Assembly (NCBI GenBank): GCA_017306715.1
Contig: JAFKHV010000011.1
Coordinates: 1 to 64,000, forward strand
Length of the DNA stretch: 64,000 nt
From: Legionella sp.
GTDB taxonomy: Bacteria > Pseudomonadota > Gammaproteobacteria > Legionellales > Legionellaceae
Direction: 5' to 3'
Shown piece by piece: positions 1 through 8,925 of the stretch. Every line of letters begins with the position of its first letter. Within the stretch, counting starts at the first letter, position 1. Both the position numbers and the translations under genes were made by a program. The notes below the pieces were generated by a model that had not been told where the DNA came from, searched no databases, and saw only the letters and a program-made list of their open reading frames with translations.

Positions 1-50
1 GCATAAATTCCTGCTTTCATACCTGGCCAAAAACCTCCTGAAATACATCT

Positions 51-415
51 GGCTCCGTTGCAAAAACGAGACCTAGTCTAAACTTAAGGCAATTTTGTCG
101 AATACAGGACTAGAAATGCGTTCCATAAAACCTACAGCGTTGAAATAGCGTCACTTCCATGGAGAAGTCATTATGCAATGTGTGAATTGGTATTGTAAAT
201 ACGGCATCAGCTATTGCAGCCAAACGATTTCTTAAGAAGCTAATAAAAAGCAATCCGACTTGTGATATCAGCGTAATCAATACGGATAAAAACCCAGCTT
301 ATGGTCAGGCGATTAAAGAACTGAAGCAAGAAGGTAATTTGGTTGTTCAAGTCAAACATTTCAAATCGGAAAGGCCTAAAGACACCAGTACTGTTGCTTT
401 TTACCTATGCCTTTC
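51..415 (+). mobile_element. Degenerate IS6-family (IS26-like) insertion sequence remnant
   Basis: Positions 51-64 read GGCTCCGTTGCAAA, which matches the IS26 terminal repeat GGCACTGTTGCAAA at 12 of 14 bases. From 155 one frame reads FHGEVIMQCVNWYCKYGISY, the N-terminal core of IS6 transposases. It then jumps frame near 214 into AAKRFLKKL followed by VINTDKNPAYGQAIKELKQEG at about 273-335, the region round the second catalytic Asp. About 100 residues between these blocks are missing, and the 3' part decays with no matching right-hand repeat seen. It is an internally deleted, inactive copy. The rest of 1-687 holds no intact gene. Confidence 0.75.
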
Positions 416-442
416 AAACCTGAGCCTAATTCTGAGGCATCA

Positions 443-598
443 ATTCTAATCCATCACCACAAAGAACTAAGTCATGCCGAACGTAGTGGGGGATCTCCTG
501 CATACAGTATGAAACGATGGATAAAATTGATTTGCTTTATCCAGGAACCATTAATTCTAATGTATCATCAAAAAAGACTAGGTCATCCAAACGCAGTG
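443..598. repeat. Pair of degenerate ~46-bp direct repeats, about 111 bp apart
   Basis: Positions 443-488 and 554-598 align over their whole length. They share ATTCTAAT, ATCA, an AAAGA-CTA block, GTCAT and ACG-AGTG with scattered differences, roughly three quarters identical by eye. The core (GTCAT..CGAACG.AGTG..GATCTC) resembles interspersed intergenic repeats found in many bacteria. The open frame 407-619 that spans them has no recognisable product and is not called a gene. Confidence 0.5.
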
Positions 599-663
599 CA
601 CACTGCATGTATCGAGTGAATTAAGCCGAACGGATACCCATTGAATGACACATCAAACGACCA

Positions 664-689
664 AAAGAGTTACTATCGTTTCACTCTTT
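664..689 (-). terminator. Weak hairpin at the pit 3' end
   Basis: AAAGAGT (664-670) and ACTCTTT (683-689) form a 7-bp stem with a 12-nt loop that overlaps the pit stop codon. Read leftwards it is followed by only a few T residues, so it is a weak terminator candidate. Confidence 0.3.
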
Positions 690-1941
690 AACCTAAAAAC
701 CAATGCAACACTTTGTAGGATAAAATTGTCAGGATTGAGGCCACAGGTAAGGTTAGAATCCAGGACATGAATATGTTCCGAATAACAATTAAGTTTAAAG
801 CACCGATACCGCGAGCCAATCCTACTCCTAGTACTGCACCCACCAGAGTTTGTGTTGCAGAAACCGGAATACCCGTGCTTGTAGAAACCACTACAGTTGT
901 CGCCGCAGCTAATGTAGCGGCAAAAGCACGGCTGGGGGTCAATGCAGTAATCGAACTCCCTACGGTTTCAATTACTTTACGTCCATACATAAGCAGACCC
1001 GTGACCACACCAATACAACCGAGCAAGATGATCCAGGAAGGGTAATTATTTGCATCAAAGGCCTGTTGTGAATGCCATAAAAGACTATAGATGATGGATA
1101 AAGGTCCTACTGCAAGAGCGACGTCATTAGAGCCATGTGCGAAAGCCATAGCACATGCGGTCATAGCCATAAGGACAGCGAAATATTTTTCAACATGAAT
1201 AAAACGCTCACGTCGACGGATTCGTGGGTGTTCAGGGATACGGCGAATAAAAAACATGCCAATAAGTGTAATAAAAATACTTGTTGCTAGAGTAACTGCC
1301 AGGTTCTGTTTAAAGTTTAAATGGATATCAAAATGATTTAAGCCTTTAAAAACAGTAATAAAAGATAAAATTGATCCAATTAAAAAGAGGTAGATCGGGA
1401 TATAGAGTTTTGCTTTTGCTAACGGATTACTTTTAATGAAAATCGTTTGCTGAATACTTATAAATAGTAAATACGCTGTAATGCCCGAAATCATTGGTGA
1501 TGTAACCCAACTAATTGCAATACGGCCCACCTGATCCCAGTGGACTGCATCACTGCCTAAAACTACGGCACCAAAGCCAACCATTGAACCGACTAAAGCA
1601 TTTGTAATGGATACAGGTACACCAATATAGCTGGCTAAATTCATCCAAATGGTACAAGCGAGTAATACTCCGAGCATTCCTTCAACTAAAATTAATGGCT
1701 GGTCAGATAGTTGGCTGCTGTTAATAATCCCATCCCGCATGGTTTCAGTAACCCCATTACCTCCAAGGAAGGCACCGGCAAATTCGAATATGATAGCAAT
1801 GAGCATAGCCTGTTTTGCGGTCACCGCTTTCGAGCCCATTGTGGTACTCATGACATTAGCCAGATCGTTTGCACCCACCCCCCAAGTCATCATAAAACAA
1901 AGAACAATGGCAACAACAAGATACAAAAGAGAATAATCCAT
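688..1941 (-). CDS. pit: PiT-family inorganic phosphate transporter
   Basis: A 417-residue polytopic inner-membrane protein of the PiT (PHO4) family, which imports phosphate or metal-phosphate driven by the ion gradient. The duplicated family signature is visible: WGVGANDLANVMST near residue 20 and AFAHGSNDVALAVGP near residue 265, each followed by hydrophobic helices, with a more hydrophilic central loop (RRIPEHPRIRRRERF) between the halves. The gene lies 8 bp downstream of the DUF47 gene on the same strand. That pairing is common for Pit transporters, so the two very likely form an operon. Length is normal for the family and no key segment is missing. Confidence 0.93.
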   Translation of the reverse strand: MDYSLLYLVVAIVLCFMMTWGVGANDLANVMSTTMGSKAVTAKQAMLIAIIFEFAGAFLGGNGVTETMRDGIINSSQLSDQPLILVEGMLGVLLACTIWMNLASYIGVPVSITNALVGSMVGFGAVVLGSDAVHWDQVGRIAISWVTSPMISGITAYLLFISIQQTIFIKSNPLAKAKLYIPIYLFLIGSILSFITVFKGLNHFDIHLNFKQNLAVTLATSIFITLIGMFFIRRIPEHPRIRRRERFIHVEKYFAVLMAMTACAMAFAHGSNDVALAVGPLSIIYSLLWHSQQAFDANNYPSWIILLGCIGVVTGLLMYGRKVIETVGSSITALTPSRAFAATLAAATTVVVSTSTGIPVSATQTLVGAVLGVGLARGIGALNLIVIRNIFMSWILTLPVASILTILSYKVLHWFLG

Positions 1942-1949
1942 AAAACTTA

Positions 1950-2621
1950 CTACCGCGCAATTAGAATTTGTAACCGACTGCCCACAGTTTGAGCATTATC
2001 GGCGAGGTCGTCAACCCATTGGACCAACTTATAGAGAAAGATGATTTCTATAGCAGACAGGTCTTTTTCTATTTCAAAAATACGATGTCGCACCTCAGCA
2101 AGTAAATCATCGCTTTTGTGTTCGATATCGTAAAGAGTCATGATCATTTTTTCTACAATCTTGACTTCAGAGCCACGAAAACTGGTCTCGAGTAATTCGT
2201 CTAACTCATTAATTGCCTTGCATGCCTGTTTTGAGGCATCCAAACAGCTGCTTAAAAAAGGCATAAACAATGGAGTTAATGTTTCAGGAATGGTCATCTG
2301 ACGACTCATGATAAGGATTGCAATATCTTCCGCCCTGTTAGCAATACTGTCTTGGGCACTGAGTAACTCTAACAAATCAGTGCGAGAAACAGGTAAGAAA
2401 AGTCCAGTCGGTAAATGCAGTCGCAAATCACGTTTGATCAAATCGGCTTCTTTTTCGAGTAAAGAAATCTTATTTTTGATCGCTTCAGCGGTAGGCCAGT
2501 CTTTTTTTAAGATGGCTTCAAAAAATGGGTACAACTGTTTTGCGCATTGATGAACTTTACGCATATGCTGTTCGATTGGTCTGATTGGAGAAGGACCAAA
2601 CATATTAAAAATGCCACCCAT
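1950..2621 (-). CDS. DUF47 / PhoU-like phosphate transport accessory protein
   Basis: A cytoplasmic helical protein of the DUF47 (TIGR00153, PhoU-like) family that accompanies Pit transporters and probably modulates them. The start is placed at MGGIFNMFGPSPI, the usual family N-terminus, preceded by GAGAG; the frame is open for 22 more codons upstream without a better site. Family-type helical segments are seen (QDSIANRAEDIAILI, DELLETSF, YDIEHKSDDLLAEVRHRIF). The C-terminus WVDDLADNAQTVGSRLQILIAR closes the helical bundle. First gene of a two-gene operon with pit. Confidence 0.88.
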   Translation of the reverse strand: MGGIFNMFGPSPIRPIEQHMRKVHQCAKQLYPFFEAILKKDWPTAEAIKNKISLLEKEADLIKRDLRLHLPTGLFLPVSRTDLLELLSAQDSIANRAEDIAILIMSRQMTIPETLTPLFMPFLSSCLDASKQACKAINELDELLETSFRGSEVKIVEKMIMTLYDIEHKSDDLLAEVRHRIFEIEKDLSAIEIIFLYKLVQWVDDLADNAQTVGSRLQILIAR

Positions 2622-2784
2622 AACGCTCTCGAGCAAAATATTTTGCGGAAGTATACCCAAACTTTTATCAGAACAAAACCCATTCATTTTCTGTATAGGT
2701 GCTACACTAAGAAAATGTTAGACAAAATCGTCTTATACATTTAACAACCAAATATAGATTCAGAAAAACGGACAGGGGGTCAGA

Positions 2785-3579
2785 ATGAAATGGGGATGGA
2801 TTCTCGTGGTACTTATGAGCTCGTCATTGTATGCTCAAAATATGATTACCAAAGTAATTCCGCTGCAATATATCCCCGCAGAGAAGGCAATACAATTGAT
2901 GCAACCCCTATTGCAGCCGGGTGAGTCATTAAGTGGCTCGGGGCAAACATTAATGGTAAAGGTTAATGATTCAACTTTAACCCAGATTCGCTCTGTTTTA
3001 CACCAAATTGATATACCCCCGGTAACTTTTCATATATCCGTACATCAAGGTGATCCTCAGTGGCTGAGTAGTCAAAATGATAATGCTGAAGTCAATAGCA
3101 CCCAACAACAGGCGCAGTTATTGCAGGATCAATCAGTCAATGTTATGAGTGGGGATTCAGCACTAGTTGCTCTGGATCAGGAAGTGCCTATTGTCACTTC
3201 TGTGGGCGGGGGATATTTTGCGGGCATTACTTATCAGCAACATCAAATTCATAATGGATTTTTGGTACGTCCCGTGTTGCGTGGCTCACAAGTGCAACTT
3301 AGTGTGCGACGATTACGGGAGCAAGCAAATCCCGCGGGTGGGCAACAATTTGATAGTCAAAAAGTGGATACTACAGTGATGGTTCCACTAAATAAATGGG
3401 TATCACTCGCGAACCCTGAAGGAGCCCAGGATACGGATAATTCATCCTCCTATGCTACTGCAGGTAATACATTTGCACAACAAGCGACGGTTTATATAAA
3501 AGTTAGCATTGTAAATAATGGTCGTGCACGTGATGAAAATCGCCCTCGAAACAGCATTAATGGGGCTGATGGCTGGTAA
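2785..3579 (+). CDS. Exported secretin-N-domain-like protein, short
   Basis: A 264-residue protein with a signal peptide (about residues 1-17, cleavage near SLYAQ). Residues 19-75 (ITKVIPLQYIPAEKAIQLMQPLL ... IRSVLHQIDIPP in pieces) look like the secretin N domain that caps type II/III secretin and pilus channels. Residues 125-240 resemble the start of the secretin beta domain (a VPIVTSVGGGYF-like strand, then V.LSVRRLRE). The membrane-spanning barrel is absent and the gene ends early, so it cannot form a channel as it stands. It stands alone between the divergent DUF47-pit operon and yqgE. It may be a periplasmic accessory protein; function unknown. Confidence 0.65.
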   Translation: MKWGWILVVLMSSSLYAQNMITKVIPLQYIPAEKAIQLMQPLLQPGESLSGSGQTLMVKVNDSTLTQIRSVLHQIDIPPVTFHISVHQGDPQWLSSQNDNAEVNSTQQQAQLLQDQSVNVMSGDSALVALDQEVPIVTSVGGGYFAGITYQQHQIHNGFLVRPVLRGSQVQLSVRRLREQANPAGGQQFDSQKVDTTVMVPLNKWVSLANPEGAQDTDNSSSYATAGNTFAQQATVYIKVSIVNNGRARDENRPRNSINGADGW

Positions 3580-3643
3580 ATTTTAAAAGCAAAGTGTGCA
3601 TAGTGTATACTTAGAAAAGACCTGAATCTTTTGAGGAGACGGC

Positions 3644-4207
3644 ATGGCAACTATTAATACGTTAGCCAATCATCTATTAATCGCAATGCCTTCATTACAT
3701 GATCCTAATTTCGAAAAAACAGTGATTTATATCTGTGAACATCGACAGGAAGGTTCGGTCGGGTTAATTGTAAATCGTCCCATGCAATTTTCCTTATCTT
3801 TAGTATTTGAGCAATTGGATTTAAAGCCCACCACTGTTAAAACAAGCGAGCAACCGTTAATGTTTGGTGGACCGGTACAACCTGAGCGCGGTTTCGTTGT
3901 TCATAAACAACTGGGGGAGTGGCGCTCGAGTTTGTTTTTACAACAGGAAGTGACGATAACCACTTCCAATGATATCATTCGCGCCATAGCTGCGGATAAA
4001 GGACCACCAGAAGCATTAATCACTCTGGGGTATAGTGGTTGGGTAGAGAACCAGTTGGAAAAAGAAATTGTTGAAAATGTTTGGCTTGTCTGTCCTTATC
4101 GTTCAGAAATATTGTATGAAATCCCTTTTGAAGATCGTTGGGAATATGCTGCAAAAACACTTGGTGTGCGCATGGAACAATTAACAGGTGGAATGGGGCA
4201 TGCCTGA
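3644..4207 (+). CDS. yqgE: YqgE/AlgH family protein
   Basis: A 187-residue member of the UPF0301 (YqgE/AlgH) family, cytosolic and of unknown biochemical role. Family landmarks are clear: the N-terminal NHLLIAMPSLHDPNFEKTV, HRQEGSVGLIVNRP, the FGGPVQPERGFVVH segment, and ALITLGYSGWVENQLEKEI. Start preceded by GAGGAG. The 3' end overlaps ruvX by 8 bp, so yqgE-ruvX-pyrB read as one tightly packed operon. The yqgE-ruvX pairing is conserved across gammaproteobacteria. Confidence 0.93.
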   Translation: MATINTLANHLLIAMPSLHDPNFEKTVIYICEHRQEGSVGLIVNRPMQFSLSLVFEQLDLKPTTVKTSEQPLMFGGPVQPERGFVVHKQLGEWRSSLFLQQEVTITTSNDIIRAIAADKGPPEALITLGYSGWVENQLEKEIVENVWLVCPYRSEILYEIPFEDRWEYAAKTLGVRMEQLTGGMGHA

Positions 4208-4628
4208 AGGTGTTTTTTTAGGTTGGGATTATGGTTTTAAGCGAATTGGTGTCGCTGTAGGACAAATGCTTACCTGCAGTGCGACACCTCTACCTACCAT
4301 CAAGGCGCAAGAAGGCGTGCCCGATTGGCATGGTGTAACGCGTCTTATCAAAGAATGGAATCCTCAAGCATTAATTGTTGGTTTACCAACCTGTATCGAT
4401 GATTCAGAATTATTTACGACATCTGCTGCTCGACAATTCGCACAGGATTTAAAGTCGCGTTATGGTTTGCCGGTGCATTTAGTGGATGAGCGATTATCAA
4501 CAGTAGAGGCTCGTGGTCAACTGTTCGCGCAGGGTGGATATAAGAAAATTAAAAAATCTGCCGTGGATGGAATTGCCGCCTGTGTTATACTCGAACAGTG
4601 GTTACAGTATCCAAACGATAGTCTATGA
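4200..4628 (+). CDS. ruvX: RuvX/YqgF Holliday-junction resolvase-like nuclease
   Basis: An RNase H-fold protein of the RuvX (YqgF) family, implicated in pre-16S rRNA 5'-end maturation and Holliday junction resolution. Catalytic acidic positions are seen in GWDYGFKRIGVAVG, in VDERLSTVEARGQ and in the C-terminal VDGIAACVILEQWL. The ATG at 4200 is chosen because it gives the usual MPEG.FLGWDYG N-terminus; a GTG four codons upstream (4188) is also in frame. Overlaps yqgE upstream and shares ATGA with pyrB downstream, which implies translational coupling. Confidence 0.92.
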   Translation: MPEGVFLGWDYGFKRIGVAVGQMLTCSATPLPTIKAQEGVPDWHGVTRLIKEWNPQALIVGLPTCIDDSELFTTSAARQFAQDLKSRYGLPVHLVDERLSTVEARGQLFAQGGYKKIKKSAVDGIAACVILEQWLQYPNDSL

Positions 4629-5527
4629 AACATTTTCTGGAAATTAGCACATTAACACGTGTAGAAATCGAAAATCTAATATTAAAAGGTTTAGCGTTCA
4701 AACAAAATAAAAAATTTCCCGCCTATCCTCATCTTCATGTAGCGCAATTATTTTATGAGAACAGCACGCGCACTCGAGTTAGTTTTGAGCTCGCTGCAAA
4801 AAATTTATCCCTAAATGTAGTAAATCTAGATTTGAGCACTTCCTCTGAAAATAAAGGTGAAACCGTTGCCGACACGGTACAAACTCTAGCAGCGATGGAT
4901 ATTCCTTATTTTGTCATTCGACATCAAAGTAATACGCTTCATTTAGAACTGTCTAACCGGTGGACGAATGGAGTACAGATCATTAATGCTGGTGCGGGAA
5001 CCTATGCCCATCCCAGTCAAGCGTTACTGGATGCACTCACTATTTATGAGCATAAAAAACAATTCGCTGATTTGAAAATTGCAATCTTGGGTGATTTACG
5101 TCACTCTCGAGTTGCTTCTTCTTTCCAGTGTCTGTGTCGCATATTAGGTGTTAAGGAATTAGCATTAATTGCCCCACTCGTTTGGCAGCCTGAGGTTGTT
5201 CACTATGGCTATGTAACCAATAATATCAAGGAGGGTTTGGCACACGCAGACATAATTATGTGCCTACGAGTACAAAAAGAGCGCCTATTGCCTGAGGAGA
5301 ACCTTGATATAGATACCTACCGTAAAGAGTTCGCCTTAACCGAGGCGCATTTACAGTATGCGAAACCTGAGGTTATGGTTATGCATCCAGGACCAATCAA
5401 TCGGGGTGTAGAAATAGATAGTGAAGTTGCAGATGGGAATAACTCACTTATTCTTCAGCAAGTAAAAAATGGCATTTACGCACGAATGGCGATTTTTGAT
5501 ACATTAATCACGTCTTCGCGCGGTTGA
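4625..5527 (+). CDS. pyrB: Aspartate carbamoyltransferase catalytic subunit
   Basis: Catalyses carbamoyl phosphate plus aspartate to N-carbamoyl aspartate, the committed step of pyrimidine synthesis. The carbamoyl-phosphate loop NSTRTRVSFELAA (about residue 45), the HPSQALLDALT motif and the MHPGPINRGVEI segment near the C-terminus are all present. Length (300 aa) is normal. No pyrI or pyrC is adjacent, so a regulatory subunit is not indicated here. The start codon overlaps the ruvX stop (ATGA at 4625). No pyrimidine-responsive attenuator is seen, in keeping with the gene being internal to the yqgE-ruvX operon. Confidence 0.95.
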   Translation: MKHFLEISTLTRVEIENLILKGLAFKQNKKFPAYPHLHVAQLFYENSTRTRVSFELAAKNLSLNVVNLDLSTSSENKGETVADTVQTLAAMDIPYFVIRHQSNTLHLELSNRWTNGVQIINAGAGTYAHPSQALLDALTIYEHKKQFADLKIAILGDLRHSRVASSFQCLCRILGVKELALIAPLVWQPEVVHYGYVTNNIKEGLAHADIIMCLRVQKERLLPEENLDIDTYRKEFALTEAHLQYAKPEVMVMHPGPINRGVEIDSEVADGNNSLILQQVKNGIYARMAIFDTLITSSRG

Positions 5528-5557
5528 TTAAAAAGTCAGGAATATCCGCTCTTGATT

Positions 5558-7075
5558 TTAACTGGGTGCACGTAACATCTGTTTAAATGAAAAAGCTTGC
5601 TGCAAGTGGCTTATTTTTACTTGCTGTTGTTCCTGCATATCCGCAATAGTGCGAGCAACCTTCAATAACCGATGATAACTTCGGGCAGACAGTTTTGATT
5701 GATTTAAAGCCTGGCTCAAAAAAGCTAATTCTTCTTTATCTAATTGACATGCTTCTTCACAGGCACGTGCATTAAGTTGTGCATTAAGACATCCCTGACG
5801 TTGAATTTGCAGTTGCCGCAATGAGGCGGCTTGAGCGCGAATGATAGGGCTTTGCGGTGGAGCTTCTGCTCTTGGTGCTAATAACTCAGCCTGGGATAAT
5901 GCGTGGACTACAATATGCATATCGATTCGATCTAGGAGTGGTGCAGATAATTTGCCTATATAACGGCTAATTCGGTCAGAACTACAGATGCAATTACCTT
6001 GCTTATTTCCCCATTGGCCACATGGGCAGGGGTTCATTGCCGCTAAAAATTGGAACTGAGCAGGAAAATCCGTTTGTGTTGCCGCGCGTGCAATAGATAT
6101 TACCCCGGATTCGAGGGGTTCGCGCAAGGTTTCCAACACGTGACGATTAAACTCCGGAAGTTCATCCAGAAATAATATCCCATGGTGGGCGAGCGATATT
6201 TCTCCAGGTTTAGGAGGATTGCCGCCACCGACTAAGGCCGCTGGAGAGGCCGTATGATGGGGGGCGCGGAAAGGGGGTAATTGCCAATTACTAAAGTCAG
6301 TTTTTTTACCTTTGATAGCATTTATAGCGGCACATTCTAATGCCTGCTCCTCTGACATTAAAGGCAGCAGCGAATGAAAACGTTTGGCAAGCATGGTTTT
6401 ACCACTTCCCGGAGCTCCTGAAAGTAAAACACTGTGTCCGCCACACGCGGCAATTTCCAAAGCTTTTTTCGCATGAAATTGTCCTTTCACATCCGACCAA
6501 TCTTCGTTTAAATTCGGTAAGGCGATTTCTGGTTTTGGCGGTAAAGATTGGAGCGTGGTTGTTTTGTTTAAATAAGCACAAACTTCGCGTAAATTGTTGG
6601 CGATGAGGATGTTTGGGTAGCTGGTCAATACGGCCTCATCTGTATTTGCTTGAGGAATGATCAATATTTTTTGTGCCTTATGGGCTGCAAGGACGGTAGG
6701 GATAATGGTTGTTATTCCCCGTAAATCGCCACTTAATGCGAGTTCACCGATAAACTCATGCTCAGTCAGATTGGCAAGCGGGATTTGTCCTGAAGCGGCT
6801 AAAATTCCCAAGGCGATGGGTAAATCAAATCCACTGCCAATTTTAGGTAGATCAGCAGGACTTAGATTGACCGTTATTTTGCGGCACGGGAATTCGTATT
6901 GACTATTGATTATTGCTGAGCGCACCCGATCCCTGCTTTCTTTAACGGCGGTTTCAGGTAACCCCACCAGAGTAAAAGCAGGTAGCCCGTTTGAGAGATG
7001 AACTTCAACAGATACTAATTTAGCGCTTATACCTAAAGTACTGCGCGTTTGCACACAGGCAAGGTTCATGGACAT
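5558..7075 (-). CDS. comM: YifB/ComM-family Mg-chelatase-like AAA+ ATPase
   Basis: A 505-residue hexameric AAA+ protein of the YifB/ComM family; ComM is a branch-migration helicase that helps integrate DNA during natural transformation. Layout: an N-terminal Lon-like ChlI domain (LVSVEVHLSNGLPAFTLVGL), Walker A GAPGSGKT at 220-227, Walker B LFLDE at 301-305, a MNPCPCGQWG zinc-type Cys cluster with further Cys in NCICSS, and the C-terminal Mg-chelatase lid (LSARSYHRLLKVARTIAD). Intact. Legionella is naturally competent, so a competence role is reasonable. Followed by a 58-bp gap from ubiK on the same strand. Confidence 0.93.
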   Translation of the reverse strand: MSMNLACVQTRSTLGISAKLVSVEVHLSNGLPAFTLVGLPETAVKESRDRVRSAIINSQYEFPCRKITVNLSPADLPKIGSGFDLPIALGILAASGQIPLANLTEHEFIGELALSGDLRGITTIIPTVLAAHKAQKILIIPQANTDEAVLTSYPNILIANNLREVCAYLNKTTTLQSLPPKPEIALPNLNEDWSDVKGQFHAKKALEIAACGGHSVLLSGAPGSGKTMLAKRFHSLLPLMSEEQALECAAINAIKGKKTDFSNWQLPPFRAPHHTASPAALVGGGNPPKPGEISLAHHGILFLDELPEFNRHVLETLREPLESGVISIARAATQTDFPAQFQFLAAMNPCPCGQWGNKQGNCICSSDRISRYIGKLSAPLLDRIDMHIVVHALSQAELLAPRAEAPPQSPIIRAQAASLRQLQIQRQGCLNAQLNARACEEACQLDKEELAFLSQALNQSKLSARSYHRLLKVARTIADMQEQQQVKISHLQQAFSFKQMLRAPS

Positions 7076-7133
7076 TCCTTAAATGTAGTTGTTGGACTTT
7101 CGAATGGACGTATTTTCCTTACGCCAATGCAGC

Positions 7134-7403
7134 TTATTTCTTATCAGACGGCTTTTTTGAATTTTGTTCCATGGAAAGCGCATTTACTTGCTGTTGTAAC
7201 AGCTCTAATTTTTCACGGGTACGTGCTAAGACCTTGGTTTGCACATCAAATTCCTCACGGGTCACTAAATCAAGATGTGAGAAAGCGGCTTGCAGAACAT
7301 CTTTAAATTTTTGTTGAATGTCTTTTTCAATATTCTGTAGACTTGTAGGTAATGCTGCCATTAATTTTTTGGCCAGATCATCGAAATATTTGGGGTCGAA
7401 CAT
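7134..7403 (-). CDS. ubiK: UbiK (YqiC/BMFP) ubiquinone-biosynthesis accessory factor
   Basis: An 89-residue protein of the UbiK/BMFP family, which assists the UbiJ-containing ubiquinone biosynthesis complex in aerobic cells. It shows the family layout: an N-terminal amphipathic helix (DPKYFDDLAKKLMAALP), a middle section with FKDVLQAAFSHLDLVTREEFDVQ, and a C-terminal coiled coil (VLARTREKLELLQQQVNALS). Upstream of comM on the same strand and divergent from glnK. Confidence 0.88.
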   Translation of the reverse strand: MFDPKYFDDLAKKLMAALPTSLQNIEKDIQQKFKDVLQAAFSHLDLVTREEFDVQTKVLARTREKLELLQQQVNALSMEQNSKKPSDKK

Positions 7404-7461
7404 TATTACTCCATTTTATTTTTATACTGAGTCTAACAAAAGTCATTATAGAGCGGAATAG

Positions 7462-7806
<345 letters not shown>

Positions 7807-7809
7807 ATA

Positions 7810-8388
7810 TCAGGATTCAACACGACGCTGAATGCCATTTTGAGTAATCACGGCATTCATAGGAATATCCCAGGGATAAGGTTGGATATAATCAACCTGT
7901 TGGAATTGATAGGCAACACCAAATAAATTGGCCTGAAGTTGTGCAAATGTACGGTCATAATATCCAGCTCCCATACCCAACCGGGTACAGTGAGCATCAA
8001 AAGCGACCAAAGGCACAAAAATTATGTCTAGGTCAATTAGGGATATAGCCTGGTCTCTTGATACCTCAGGTTCGGGAATACCATAGCGATTTAAAGCGAA
8101 GGGTGTCGCGGGGGTTGCTGGTAAAAAGGACAGGGTTATCCCATCCTCATTGATAACGGGAAAGTAACAAAATTTTCCTTGATAAGGTGCGGTTCGCCAA
8201 ATAGGCTCTAAATCAATTTCACCATTCACCGCAAAATAAAGACCAATACGTTTTGCATAACGATATTCGCGTAAGTTGCGAATACGTGAACAAACTTTTC
8301 TCGATATTTTCATATGATATTCATGCGGTAAACGCTGTCTAATCTGTTTTATCGTGTTACGAAGCGCAGTTTGTAAGGGGTCGGCCAT
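7810..8388 (-). CDS. 5-formyltetrahydrofolate cyclo-ligase
   Basis: Converts 5-formyl-THF plus ATP to 5,10-methenyl-THF, salvaging the folate store. The family hallmarks are PLVAFDAHCTRLGMGAGYYDRTFAQL (in pieces: FDxxxxRLGxGxGYYDR) and the N-terminal Arg/Lys-rich helix ending at IGLYFAVNGEIDLEP. Length (192 aa) is normal. In many bacteria 6S RNA lies directly upstream of this gene; the 280 bp upstream here shows no convincing 6S fold. Confidence 0.92.
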   Translation of the reverse strand: MADPLQTALRNTIKQIRQRLPHEYHMKISRKVCSRIRNLREYRYAKRIGLYFAVNGEIDLEPIWRTAPYQGKFCYFPVINEDGITLSFLPATPATPFALNRYGIPEPEVSRDQAISLIDLDIIFVPLVAFDAHCTRLGMGAGYYDRTFAQLQANLFGVAYQFQQVDYIQPYPWDIPMNAVITQNGIQRRVES

Positions 8389-8579
8389 AAACGCGGGGTA
8401 CCGGAATAAGATATTTTTCTTTAATTATCTTTAGTTTATTGAAAAAGTGCAAGTCGCTTCATTGTATCATTAGGTGAAAAAATATCATTAAGGGCTAGGC
8501 AAAAAAATAAAAATAAGGTATATAGCCGTTTTTAAGTAATGGATTCTGAGGCTGAGCTTGTGTATGGAAGGAGCTGTGA

Positions 8580-8633
8580 ATGAGTGTTGTCATAGGAATT
8601 GAAAACTCTCTAATCTTAACAGCACGAGTTTGA
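8580..8633 (+). CDS. Possible 17-codon small ORF or leader peptide
   Basis: ATG at 8580 is preceded by a strong Shine-Dalgarno GGAAGGAG (8566-8573) at ideal spacing. It encodes MSVVIGIENSLILTARV and stops at TGA 8631-8633, 37 bp before the acidic protein gene. It has no known homologue I can name. The strong ribosome site on an otherwise gene-free stretch is the only evidence. It could be a leader peptide for the next gene or a chance ORF. Confidence 0.3.
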   Translation: MSVVIGIENSLILTARV

Positions 8634-8670
8634 CCTCGAGTATTGACAATAAATCATTGAGAGAAAAAAA

Positions 8671-8874
8671 ATGAGCGATTTATTTGATGAAGATACTGAT
8701 GACACCGATGTAGAAGTGGGTGATGAGTTTTTGGATATTGATGAAGAGTTAGTTGAGGTTGAGGATGATATTGACGAACAATCTCATCGTGGCGTAGATG
8801 CACGAAGACGTTTAGAGAGTATGCTTGATGAAAAACGACTCCGTGATGAGCTCGATGATTTTGGTGATTATTAA
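8671..8874 (+). CDS. Small acidic protein, PA3496-like family
   Basis: A 67-residue, very acidic protein. Residues 1-37 are dominated by Asp/Glu (DEDTDDTDVEVGDEF). The C-terminal third has a basic-acidic helix, RRRLESMLDEKRLRDELDDF, that resembles the PA3496 family of short gammaproteobacterial proteins proposed to affect envelope integrity. Shine-Dalgarno GAGAG lies just upstream. The biochemical role is unknown. Possibly preceded by a 17-codon leader ORF. Confidence 0.65.
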   Translation: MSDLFDEDTDDTDVEVGDEFLDIDEELVEVEDDIDEQSHRGVDARRRLESMLDEKRLRDELDDFGDY

Positions 8875-8925
8875 CTTATTCAGGTCTATTGCAGTACCCT
8901 CTGTTACAGGTACTGCTTGAGTCCC

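Noticed and set aside
407..619. 70-codon open frame in the left gene-free stretch
   Set aside because: It runs through the degenerate repeats and the IS6 debris, has no ribosome site and no recognisable product.
8389..8670. Possible 6S RNA next to the cyclo-ligase gene
   Set aside because: The location is right, but I could not find the long two-arm hairpin with a central bubble or conserved ends. A covariance-model search would decide.
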